A DNA stretch of 64,000 nt from Spirochaetota bacterium (GTDB taxonomy: Bacteria > Spirochaetota > Spirochaetia > Treponematales > Treponemataceae). Positions 42,970-51,490 of the stretch are shown here, piece after piece. Where the stretch lies: the NCBI GenBank assembly GCA_023443865.1, contig JAEZST010000022.1, positions 558,001 through 622,000 of the forward strand, read 5' to 3'. The translations under genes were made by a program, and so were the position numbers. The notes beneath the pieces are model-generated. The model was not told where the DNA came from and did not search any database. It saw only the letters and a program-made list of their open reading frames with translations. Within the stretch, counting starts at the first letter, position 1. Every line of letters begins with the position of its first letter.

Positions 42970-44943
42970 ATGGCCTTCGTACAGTTTTCACGCGTCTCAC
43001 TGGCCTTCGGAAACCGGGACATCCTCGATTCCGTCTCATTGAATCTCGCTTCCGGCACGAAGGCCGCCCTCGCCGGCGCGAACGGCTCGGGAAAATCCAC
43101 CCTGATGAAGGTGCTCGCGGGAACCGTGCAGCCCGACGGGGGCGAGCGGGCCATTCAAAAGGGAACCAGGGTCTCGTACCTTCCCCAATCGGGCATCGTC
43201 CACTCCGGGCGAACCCTCATGGACGAAATCGACACCGCCTTCTTTCGCGGGCGGGAATTGTCCGATCGTCTCGAGGCCCTCGGCGACGAACTGGCGAAGA
43301 CCTCGGGCGACGACCCAAAAACGGTCCGCCTGGTGGAAGAGCACCACGAAACGCAGACCGCGCTCGAAGAGTCGGGATGGCACCGTCGCGCGGCGCTCGC
43401 TGAGCAAACCCTTCTCGGTCTCGGCTTCGAAAAGGCCGACTTTAACCGTCCCGTCGGGGAATTTTCCGGGGGATGGCAGATGCGCGTCGCCCTGGCGAAG
43501 ATTCTCCTCGAAAAGCCCGATATTCTCCTTTTGGACGAACCCACGAACTATCTCGATATCGAGGCGCGTTCCTGGCTTGAAAACTGGCTCAGGGATTTCA
43601 CGGGGGGCTTTCTCATCGTCAGCCACGACCGGTATTTCCTGGACGTCACGATAAACGAGGTGTACGAGCTCTTCGGCGGTTCCATTACCCGGTACGCGGG
43701 AACCTACACCAATTACGAACGGGTGCGCGCGGTGGAGCTCGAGTCGCTGATCAAGCGCTTTGAGGAACAGCAGGACGAAATCGCCAAAACGGAGGATTTT
43801 ATCCGCCGTTTCCGTTATAACGCATCCAAGGCGGCGATGGTCCAGGACCGCATTAAGCGCCTGGAGAAACTGGAACGCATCGAGATACCAGAAAGCCTCA
43901 AAAAGATCCACTTTCGCTTCCCGCCCGCGCCCCATACCGGGCGCCTGGTCATCACGACCGCCGGCCTTACCAAAAAGTACGGCCAGCGCGCCGTTATCGA
44001 AAACCTGGACCTCGTGCTGGAAAAGGGGGAACGCCTCGTGGTGGTCGGGCGGAACGGGGCGGGAAAGTCGACCCTCCTTCGCATGCTTGCCGGCGAAGAC
44101 GCCGTCTCGGCCGGCTCCATAACCCTGGGCGCGGGAGTGCTTCCCGGCTACTTTTCCCAAGACAACGCCGAGCTCCTGACCGGTTCGGAGCGTATTTTGG
44201 ACCTCTTGGAATCGGAGGCGCCCAACGAGCTCATTCCGAAACTTCGGGACATGCTCGCCGCCTTCCTCTTCCGGGGCGACGATATTTTCAAGCCCATCAA
44301 CGTGCTCTCCGGAGGGGAAAAAAGCCGGCTCGCCCTGTTGCGGCTCCTTTTGAAGCCCATTAACCTCCTCATCCTCGACGAGCCTACCAACCACCTCGAC
44401 CTGCATTCGAAGGACGTTCTGCTCGAGGCCCTCTCGTCCTTCGGGGGCACGGTCATTTTCGTCTCCCACGACCGGGGCTTCATCGAAGGGCTCGCCACCC
44501 GGGTCGTCGAACTCACCGCGCCCGGCGGCGGCGTCGCTTCCCGTTTCCGTAACTTTCCCGGCGATTATCGGTATTATATGGAGCGTATCGAACGCGAAGC
44601 CGCCGCGGCCCCCGCGGAGGGCGAAGGCGCCGGTAAAACGGCGAAAGGCGTTTTACCGGCGGATAACGGGCCGGAGGGGCGCGCCCTGACCTACGAGGAA
44701 GAAAAGCGGCTAAAGGCGGAACGCAGAAAATTGGAGCGCGAGGAAGCGCGTCTTTTGGAAGAAATCGACCGCGCCGAATCGGGCCTGAAGGACCTGCACG
44801 AAGCCCTTTCAGATCCCGCCGTCTATTCGGACGCGGGAAAGAGCCGGGGCGTGCAAGCCCAAATCCACGATCTTGAGGGACTGATCCGCGGTCTTTCTGA
44901 ACAGTGGGAAACCATCTCGTTGCAACTGGAGGAACATCCATGA
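42970..44943 (+). CDS. ABC-F family ATPase
   Basis: 657 residues with two ABC domains and no membrane segment, the ABC-F layout. Walker A motifs are GANGSGKST (~37) and GRNGAGKST (~361); signatures are FSGGWQMR and LSGGEKSR; Walker B motifs are ILLLDEPTNYLD and LLILDEPTNHLD. The inter-domain linker and a charged C-terminal coiled coil (~560-657) match the Uup/YdiF type. ABC-F proteins act on the ribosome, relieving stalls or protecting against antibiotics. Which subgroup this is cannot be read here. Confidence 0.93.
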   Translation: MAFVQFSRVSLAFGNRDILDSVSLNLASGTKAALAGANGSGKSTLMKVLAGTVQPDGGERAIQKGTRVSYLPQSGIVHSGRTLMDEIDTAFFRGRELSDRLEALGDELAKTSGDDPKTVRLVEEHHETQTALEESGWHRRAALAEQTLLGLGFEKADFNRPVGEFSGGWQMRVALAKILLEKPDILLLDEPTNYLDIEARSWLENWLRDFTGGFLIVSHDRYFLDVTINEVYELFGGSITRYAGTYTNYERVRAVELESLIKRFEEQQDEIAKTEDFIRRFRYNASKAAMVQDRIKRLEKLERIEIPESLKKIHFRFPPAPHTGRLVITTAGLTKKYGQRAVIENLDLVLEKGERLVVVGRNGAGKSTLLRMLAGEDAVSAGSITLGAGVLPGYFSQDNAELLTGSERILDLLESEAPNELIPKLRDMLAAFLFRGDDIFKPINVLSGGEKSRLALLRLLLKPINLLILDEPTNHLDLHSKDVLLEALSSFGGTVIFVSHDRGFIEGLATRVVELTAPGGGVASRFRNFPGDYRYYMERIEREAAAAPAEGEGAGKTAKGVLPADNGPEGRALTYEEEKRLKAERRKLEREEARLLEEIDRAESGLKDLHEALSDPAVYSDAGKSRGVQAQIHDLEGLIRGLSEQWETISLQLEEHP

Positions 44944-45929
44944 AAGTACTCGTTCTTGGCGGCGCCGGCTATATCGGCAGCCATGTGGTCAAGGCCATGC
45001 TGGCCGCGGGACACGACGTGACCGTATTCGACAATCTCGGATCCGGGCAGCTGGGGAACCTTTTTCCCGAGGCGAAATTCATCGCGGGCGATATACGCCA
45101 CGCCGGCGACGTAAACGCCGCCTTCGAGCGGGGCTTTGACGGGTGCGTGCATCTCGCCGCGTACAAGGCCGTCGGCGAATCCATGGCGGAACCGGAAAAA
45201 TACTCGGTAAACAACATATCCGGGACCTTGAACATGCTCAACGCGGCGTGCTCCCACGGCTGTAAAAACGTGGCCTTTTCCTCCTCCGCCGCGGTCTTCG
45301 GCTCGCCCCAATACGTGCCCATCGACGAAAAGCACCCCACCGAACCCGAAAGCTATTACGGTTTCACCAAGCTCGAAATAGAGCGCTTTCTCGCCTGGTA
45401 CGACCGGCTTAAGGGCGTTCGGTACGCCGCGCTCAGGTATTTCAACGCCGCTGGCTACGACGTGGACGGCCGCATCGACGGCCTTGAGCGTAACCCCCAG
45501 AACCTCCTGCCCATCGTCATGGAAGTGGCTTCGGGCTGGAGAAAGGAACTTCAGATTTTCGGTCAGGACTACGATACCCGCGACGGAACCTGCGTTCGGG
45601 ACTACGTCCACGTCGCCGATCTCGCGCAGGCCCACGTGAACGCCCTCGCCTATATCGCGAAGAACGACCGGAGCCTCACGGTAAATCTCGGAAGCGAAAA
45701 AGGCGTAACCGTCACCGAAATGGTGGAAGTTGCCCGAAAGATCACCGGAAAGGAAATTCCCGCCGCCTACGTCGGGCGCCGAAGCGGCGACGCTTCCGCC
45801 CTGTACGCCACCAGCGCCCTCGCCCGCGAGACCATCGGCTGGGCGCCGAAATATTCCGACGTGGAAACCCTCGTGGCTTCCACCTGGAAAGTCTATCAGA
45901 AATACAAGGCCCCCGGAGAAAAGAAATGA
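44940..45929 (+). CDS. galE: UDP-glucose 4-epimerase
   Basis: 329-residue extended short-chain dehydrogenase. NAD-binding loop GGAGYIGSHVV at residue 7, catalytic YxxxK in ESYYGFTKLE, and serine in FSSSAAVFG. Interconverts UDP-glucose and UDP-galactose for surface sugars. It starts inside the ABC-F stop (ATGA overlap) and its stop overlaps the next start the same way, so all three are translationally coupled. Confidence 0.95.
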   Translation: MKVLVLGGAGYIGSHVVKAMLAAGHDVTVFDNLGSGQLGNLFPEAKFIAGDIRHAGDVNAAFERGFDGCVHLAAYKAVGESMAEPEKYSVNNISGTLNMLNAACSHGCKNVAFSSSAAVFGSPQYVPIDEKHPTEPESYYGFTKLEIERFLAWYDRLKGVRYAALRYFNAAGYDVDGRIDGLERNPQNLLPIVMEVASGWRKELQIFGQDYDTRDGTCVRDYVHVADLAQAHVNALAYIAKNDRSLTVNLGSEKGVTVTEMVEVARKITGKEIPAAYVGRRSGDASALYATSALARETIGWAPKYSDVETLVASTWKVYQKYKAPGEKK

Positions 45930-47170
45930 AAGAACTCGATACCGTCCGCGATTGGCTCAAGGCGCAGAAACCGGAAATGGTTAAGCTTGAGACCCTCCTT
46001 ACCTCGATACCCGCCATGGCGCCCGAGTCCGGCGGGGAAGGGGAGCTAAAAAAATGCGAGGCCCTGACCGAATGGCTTCGCGCCAAGGGCTTTACGAATT
46101 TCGAGCGGTTTGACGCGCCCGATTCCCGCGTTCCCTCGGGCATTCGCCCCAATCTCGTCGTTACCCTTCCGGGCGCGGACGATTCCCGCTCGGTCTGGAT
46201 CATGACTCATATGGACGTAGTGCCCCCGGGCGAGCTCGCCAAGTGGGAAACCGATCCCTGGAAGGTGGTGGAAAAGGACGGCCGGGTGTACGGCCGCGGC
46301 GTGGAAGACAACCAGCAAGGCCTCGTCGGGTCCGTTTTCGCGGGGCTCGCGTTTTTGGCGAACGGTATCACGCCCGCGTTTACCGTGAAGCTGCTGTACG
46401 TCGCCGACGAGGAAGTGGGTTCCGCCTACGGCATCCAGTATCTTTTAAAGGCCCATAATCTCTTCCGAAAGGACGATATCATCGTGATACCCGACGGCGG
46501 GGACGATCAGGGGTCGACGATCGAAATTGCCGAGAAAAACCTACTCTGGCTCCGCTTCCAGACCAAGGGCAAGCAAACCCACGGTTCCCGGCCCGATCAG
46601 GGGGCCAACGCGCACCTCGCGGCCTGCGACCTGGCCTTGCGCCTTAACGGCCTGGAACAATTCTTCGGCGAGCGGAACGATCTTTTCGAGCCCAACCGGT
46701 CCACCTTCCAGCCGACGAAAAAAGAGGCCAACGTGCCAAACATCAATACCATACCCGGCGAGGACGTTCTGTGCATGGACTGCCGCATCCTTCCGACCTA
46801 TCCCCTCGCGACGGTGCGAAAGGAAGTCGAGCGGATCGCGCGGGAGGTCGAGTCCAAGCACGGCGTATCCATCCGCTGGACCGAGGAACAGGCAGTGGAA
46901 TCCCGGCCCACCCCGATGGACGCCCCGGTGGTCAAGGCCTTGGGCGCTTCGATAAAAACCGTTTACGGCGTGGACTACCGGCCCATCGGCATCGGCGGCG
47001 GTACGGTTGGAGCCTATCTGCGGAACGCGGGGTTCGACGCCGTCGTATGGAGCAAGATGGACGAAACCGCCCATCAGCCGAACGAATACTGCGTTCTCGA
47101 TAATTTGATCGGCGACGCCTCCGTAATGGCCGCCCTTATGTTGGGTACGGGAATTAGTGCGCGCTCTTGA
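45926..47170 (+). CDS. M20 family metallopeptidase
   Basis: 414 residues. Zinc ligands of the ArgE/DapE/carboxypeptidase family are present: H in WIMTHMDVVPPG, bridging D in GRGVEDNQQG, catalytic E-E in VADEEVGS, D in VIPDGGD, and H in DETAHQPNE. A dimerisation (lid) domain lies in the middle (~185-300). It probably hydrolyses dipeptides or N-acyl amino acids; specificity cannot be stated. ATGA overlap with galE; an intrinsic terminator follows. Confidence 0.92.
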   Translation: MKELDTVRDWLKAQKPEMVKLETLLTSIPAMAPESGGEGELKKCEALTEWLRAKGFTNFERFDAPDSRVPSGIRPNLVVTLPGADDSRSVWIMTHMDVVPPGELAKWETDPWKVVEKDGRVYGRGVEDNQQGLVGSVFAGLAFLANGITPAFTVKLLYVADEEVGSAYGIQYLLKAHNLFRKDDIIVIPDGGDDQGSTIEIAEKNLLWLRFQTKGKQTHGSRPDQGANAHLAACDLALRLNGLEQFFGERNDLFEPNRSTFQPTKKEANVPNINTIPGEDVLCMDCRILPTYPLATVRKEVERIAREVESKHGVSIRWTEEQAVESRPTPMDAPVVKALGASIKTVYGVDYRPIGIGGGTVGAYLRNAGFDAVVWSKMDETAHQPNEYCVLDNLIGDASVMAALMLGTGISARS

Positions 47171-47216
47171 CGTAAGGCACGCCTTCTTAATCTATTATTC
47201 ATATTTTATTTTTTAC

Positions 47217-47254
47217 AAAAAGGGCTTTCAGGTATTGTCTGAAAGCCTTTTTTT
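47217..47254 (+). terminator. Intrinsic terminator after the M20 peptidase gene
   Basis: GGCTTTCAG-7 nt-CTGAAAGCC is a perfect 9-bp stem followed by seven T. It opens the 280-base gene-free, AT-rich region before the sigma-factor gene. Confidence 0.93.
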
Positions 47255-47289
47255 GTTGTTTTCCCTGTTTATTCGTCGATAATGCGATA

Positions 47290-47332
47290 AAGTATACACG
47301 TGGAGAGATTAGATATATAAAAAAGTATACAC
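47290..47332 (+). promoter_or_regulatory. Paired direct repeats, candidate enhancer sites of the sigma-54 promoter
   Basis: AAGTATACAC occurs at 47290-47299 and 47323-47332, 33 bp apart (about three helical turns), each with the palindromic core GTATAC. They lie ~127 and ~94 bp upstream of the -24 element, the usual place for sites bound by sigma-54 activators. The flanking DNA is very AT-rich compared with the rest of the window. Confidence 0.5.
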
Positions 47333-47414
47333 TTATCAGTAAAGATTCTTAAGTCTTTTTTAAGAGTGTGTTACTTTATATAGAATTGTAAAGTCTCAAT
47401 CTTACTAATTGTGG

Positions 47415-47432
47415 TTGGCATGGTTCTTGCTT
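47415..47432 (+). promoter_or_regulatory. Sigma-54 promoter of the RpoS-like gene
   Basis: TTGGCATGGTTCTTGCTT matches the sigma-54 consensus (TGGCACG-N4-TTGCW) with one change, and has the required GG-N10-GC spacing (GG at 47417-47418, GC at 47429-47430). The predicted start of transcription is ~47442, 9 nt before the ATG. Confidence 0.75.
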
Positions 47433-47450
47433 GGTATTGGCGGGGGCACT

Positions 47451-48278
47451 ATGTACAACCAAGATTCAATAAGTGACTATCTCAAAGAAATTCGTAAGTA
47501 TCCGTTGCTCACGTTCGAAGAAGAAATTGAGCTTTCTCAGCGCATTCAAAAGGGTGATCTCGCAGCCCAAAAGAAGCTAATCGAATCAAATCTTCGACTT
47601 GTGGTCACCGTGGCTCGTAAATACGCCGCTTCAGACTTTCCGCTCCTCGATATTATCCAGGAAGGAAACCTGGGCCTTATCACAGCAGCCCAGAAGTATG
47701 AATTTTCATACAATGTTCGATTTTCTACCTATGCCTGTTGGTGGATCCAGCAATCGATTACCCGGGCTATCGCCAATAAACGCCGCATGATCCGTCTTCC
47801 CTTCCGGAAGGAGGAACTGGCCGCCCGGGTACGACGGGTTTCCGGCGAACTCTTTCAACGGCTTTCACGAAATCCCAGCAGGGAGGAGATCGCGAAAGAG
47901 ATGAATCTTCCGGTTCAGGACATTTCCGATATAATGTTCAGCTCCGGTACCGTAACCAGCTTGGACCTCCAGCTCGACGAGGAGGAATCGGCTTCGCTCA
48001 AGGATCTTATCGCCGATACTACCTGGAATCCCGAGGATATCTTCATGAAGCAGTATTCCCGGGAATGCATGCTGGACGCCCTTTCGGAATTGAAGGAATC
48101 AGAGCGAGATATCATGCTAAAACGGTATAATCTGGAAGATACCGGAAAGACGTATACCCTGAAGCATATTGGGGCCATGTACGGCGTTTCCGCCGAAACC
48201 GTACGGCAGGTGGAACTCCGTGCTCTCAGAAAGCTTCAGGTCCGTTCCGAAGAGCTTCGCGAGATTATGTACAGCTAA
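47451..48278 (+). CDS. RpoS-like group 2 sigma-70 family factor
   Basis: 275 residues. Region 1.2 (DSISDYLKEIRKYPLLTFEEEIELSQRI), region 2 with the core-binding and -10 recognition helices (ESNLRLVVTVARKYA, LLDIIQEGNLGLITAAQKYEF, FSTYACWWIQQSITRAI), region 3 (~115-180) and region 4 (YTLKHIGAMYGVSAETVRQVELRALRKL). It is shorter than RpoD and lacks region 1.1, as in RpoS-type alternative factors. The start at MYNQDSISDY has a GGCGGGGG ribosome site. Codon use in the first ~250 bases is more AT-rich than in neighbouring genes. A sigma-54 promoter lies upstream, so it should be switched on by RpoN and an activator. Confidence 0.9.
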   Translation: MYNQDSISDYLKEIRKYPLLTFEEEIELSQRIQKGDLAAQKKLIESNLRLVVTVARKYAASDFPLLDIIQEGNLGLITAAQKYEFSYNVRFSTYACWWIQQSITRAIANKRRMIRLPFRKEELAARVRRVSGELFQRLSRNPSREEIAKEMNLPVQDISDIMFSSGTVTSLDLQLDEEESASLKDLIADTTWNPEDIFMKQYSRECMLDALSELKESERDIMLKRYNLEDTGKTYTLKHIGAMYGVSAETVRQVELRALRKLQVRSEELREIMYS

Positions 48279-48289
48279 GTTTGACGGAG

Positions 48290-48318
48290 TTGACATAGCG
48301 GCCGCAGGTCTTTATTCT
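48290..48318 (+). promoter_or_regulatory. Sigma-70 promoter of the polysaccharide deacetylase gene
   Basis: TTGACA, 17 nt, TATTCT, ending 8 nt before the ATG at 48327. The -35 box is perfect. The transcript should be leaderless or nearly so. Confidence 0.82.
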
Positions 48319-48326
48319 TGCGGGCG

Positions 48327-49423
<1,097 letters not shown>

Positions 49424-49427
<4 letters not shown>

Positions 49428-50449
49428 GAATCCTGGGAATCGAAAGTTCCTGCGACGAAACCGCCGCGGCGATCGTCGAAGACGGCCGCGCGATTATCAG
49501 CAACGTAGTCGCTACGCAGATTCCGTTTCACGCGACCTATAACGGCGTCGTGCCGGAAATCGCGAGCCGGAAGCACACTGAATGGATCCTTCCGGTGGTT
49601 AAGCAGGCCCTGGACGAGGCAAAGCTCTCCCTGGAAGATATAGACGGTATCGCGGCCACCAATCGGCCAGGCCTCATGGGCTCTCTATTGGTTGGACTGA
49701 CGTTCGGGAAAACCCTTGCCTGGTCGCTCGATAAACCCTTTATCGCCGTTAATCACATGCTCGGCCATCTATACGCCGCGCATTTGGATCGGGATATCGA
49801 CTATCCCTACCTGGGGCTTTTGGTCTCCGGCGGCCATTCCATCATTTGCAAGGTTTCCGGCTACGCGGATATCGAGGTTCTCGGCACGACCGTGGACGAC
49901 GCGGTAGGAGAGGCCTTCGACAAGGTCGCCAAGTTTTACGGTTTCGGTTATCCCGGCGGCGTGGCGATCGATAAGCTCGCCAAATCCGGGGACCCCCGTG
50001 CAGCCCGGTTTCCCCTGCCGAACCTCTATAAGGGCGGCCATGAATACGACGTGTCCTATTCGGGCCTGAAAACCGCCGCCATTAACCAGATTGACCAGTT
50101 TTGGAACCCTGAATTCGAACGGACCCCGGAAAATATTTCCGCCGCCTTCCAGGAAACCGCGGTACGGATCCTCCTTTCCCGTCTGCTCAAGGCCTCCCGG
50201 GACACGGGACTGACCAGGATAGTGGCCGGCGGGGGCGTCGCGGCGAACTCGAGGCTGCGCGCCCTGCTCGCCGAGGAAAAGGACCTGGAATGTATATTTC
50301 CCCCCTTGCGGCTGTGCACGGATAACGGGGCGATGATCGCCGGCCTGGGATACCGTTATCTCGCCGACGGGGTTACCAGTCCCGTCGATACGGGGGCAAG
50401 CGCCCGCGTCGAGGGTTTTCGCAAATTCGGCCGTCCCCGCGGAGCCTAA
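49424..50449 (+). CDS. tsaD: tRNA N6-adenosine threonylcarbamoyltransferase
   Basis: 341-residue ASKHA-fold enzyme that installs t6A37 on tRNAs reading ANN codons. N-terminus MRILGIESSCDETAAAIVED and metal-binding histidines in VNHMLGHLYAAHL are diagnostic; DDAVGEAFDKVAK and VAGGGVAANSRLR complete the fold. ATGA overlap with the deacetylase gene, so it is expressed from the same promoter. Confidence 0.97.
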
Positions 50450-50475
50450 CGCCGGGCTTACCCCGTTCTATCTCG

Positions 50476-50505
50476 TTGACTCGCCTGCCGTATCCATACT
50501 AATAT
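50476..50505 (+). promoter_or_regulatory. Sigma-70 promoter of apt
   Basis: TTGACT, 18 nt, TAATAT, ending 7 nt before the ATG. No strong ribosome site in the gap (TCGGGCT). Confidence 0.75.
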
Positions 50506-50512
50506 TCGGGCT

Positions 50513-51046
50513 ATGAACGCAAATATTTCCTTGGATCAGGCGATTCGCAAAATACCGGATTTCCCGAAACCGGGCATCCTTTTCTACGATATCACCGGTA
50601 TTCTCGTAAATCCGCCGGCGTTTCGGGAGTGCATAGACCGGATGGTCGAGCTATACGAGCGCTCCCATATAGACGCGATCGCGGCGATAGAGTCACGGGG
50701 CTTCGTATTCGCCGCTCCCTTCGCCGAGCGCATGGGCATTCCCCTCATCCTTATCCGCAAGAAGGGCAAGCTTCCCGGCCAGACCTACGGTTGTAAGTAT
50801 AACCTCGAATACGGCACGGCCGAACTCGAGGTTCATCGCGCCGACGTGAAGGCGGGCGAGCGTATCCTGGTAATGGACGACCTTATCGCCACCGGCGGAA
50901 CGTTGAACGCGGCCCGAAACGTGCTTGAACAGGGAGGCGCGACCGTCTCCGGTTTTTTCGGCGTCGTCGGCTTGCCGTTCCTGAATTATCAGGCCGTGCT
51001 GAGCGAGATTCCCGTTCGGACACTGATTGAATATCACGGGGAATAA
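50513..51046 (+). CDS. apt: Adenine phosphoribosyltransferase
   Basis: 177 residues. Salvages adenine to AMP with PRPP. Hallmarks are IPDFPKPGILFYDIT near residue 14, AIESRGFVFAAPFA, and the PRPP loop ILVMDDLIATGGTLNAA. Own promoter directly upstream. It is followed by a tRNA gene with its own promoter. Confidence 0.97.
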   Translation: MNANISLDQAIRKIPDFPKPGILFYDITGILVNPPAFRECIDRMVELYERSHIDAIAAIESRGFVFAAPFAERMGIPLILIRKKGKLPGQTYGCKYNLEYGTAELEVHRADVKAGERILVMDDLIATGGTLNAARNVLEQGGATVSGFFGVVGLPFLNYQAVLSEIPVRTLIEYHGE

Positions 51047-51058
51047 AACCGTTCCCCG

Positions 51059-51086
51059 TTGACAAAAAAAAGCGGCTGTGATAATT
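51059..51086 (+). promoter_or_regulatory. Promoter of tRNA-Gln(CTG)
   Basis: TTGACA at 51059-51064 and an AT-rich -10 (GATAAT at 51080 with a 15-nt spacer, or ATAATT one base later with 16). It lies 17 nt before the tRNA. Confidence 0.55.
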
Positions 51087-51102
51087 TCACTCTCGCAATC
51101 GC

Positions 51103-51173
51103 TCCCCGGTTGTGTAATGGTAGCACTACAGATTCTGGTTCTGTTTGTGGGGGTTCGAATCCTCCCTGGGGAA
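51103..51173 (+). tRNA. tRNA-Gln (anticodon CTG)
   Basis: 71 nt. Acceptor TCCCCGG pairs with CTGGGGA. The anticodon arm ACAGA-TTCTGGT-TCTGT gives anticodon CTG. T-arm GGGGG-TTCGAAT-CCTCC. Discriminator A; CCA is not encoded. Confidence 0.93.
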
Positions 51174-51277
51174 TTACCTGAAAACCGGCATGGGTAATCG
51201 TGTCGGCCCAATGGCCAATGCGATTCCCGCGCGCAAAAACCTGGAGTTTTGACGAATGTCATGTTCCGGGTAACCAC

Positions 51278-51339
51278 GGAGAATCGCGTCAGCGATTCTC
51301 CAAGTTCAAAAAACCGATTCAAGAATCGGTTTTTTGAAC
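51278..51339 (+). repeat. Two perfect hairpins directly before tRNA-Glu
   Basis: 51278-51301: GGAGAATCGC-gtca-GCGATTCTCC (10 bp). 51304-51339: GTTCAAAAAACCGATTC-aa-GAATCGGTTTTTTGAAC (17 bp). The second ends one base before the tRNA. The GAATCGG core also appears in the asd-lysA array. Confidence 0.88.
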
Positions 51340-51340
51340 C

Positions 51341-51412
51341 GGTCCCTTAGTCTATCGGTTAGGACATGAGATTCTCAATCTTAAAAGACGGGTTCGATTC
51401 CCGTAGGGACCG
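51341..51412 (+). tRNA. tRNA-Glu (anticodon CTC)
   Basis: 72 nt. Acceptor GGTCCCT pairs with AGGGACC. The anticodon arm TGAGA-TTCTCAA-TCTTA gives anticodon CTC. T-arm GACGGG-TTCGATT-CCCGT region is normal. Discriminator G; CCA is not encoded. No separate promoter is seen, so it may be transcribed with tRNA-Gln. Confidence 0.92.
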
Positions 51413-51417
51413 TAACG

Positions 51418-51449
51418 AACCGCCTCGCGCCCGCGAGGCGGTTTTTTTT
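51418..51449 (+). terminator. Intrinsic terminator of the tRNA unit
   Basis: AACCGCCTCG-6 nt-CGAGGCGGTT, 10-bp stem, then a run of eight T in total. Starts 5 nt after tRNA-Glu. Confidence 0.93.
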
Positions 51450-51453
51450 ATTG

Positions 51454-51482
51454 TTGGTATTTTTTCTTTTTTCTGGCATAAT
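51454..51482 (+). promoter_or_regulatory. Sigma-70 promoter of the 572-residue spirochaete-type protein
   Basis: TTGGTA, 17 nt (pyrimidine-rich), CATAAT, ending 8 nt before the ATG. No ribosome site in TAACTACG. Confidence 0.6.
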
Positions 51483-51490
51483 TAACTACG

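Noticed and set aside
43036..44469. 477-codon open frame on the minus strand opposite the ABC-F gene
   Set aside because: Shadow of a gene with complete Walker and signature motifs; no independent signals.
51304..51339. 17-bp hairpin as the terminator of tRNA-Gln
   Set aside because: The T-run is inside the stem and not after it, and it lies 130 nt past the tRNA and 1 nt before the next one. A weak terminator role cannot be excluded.
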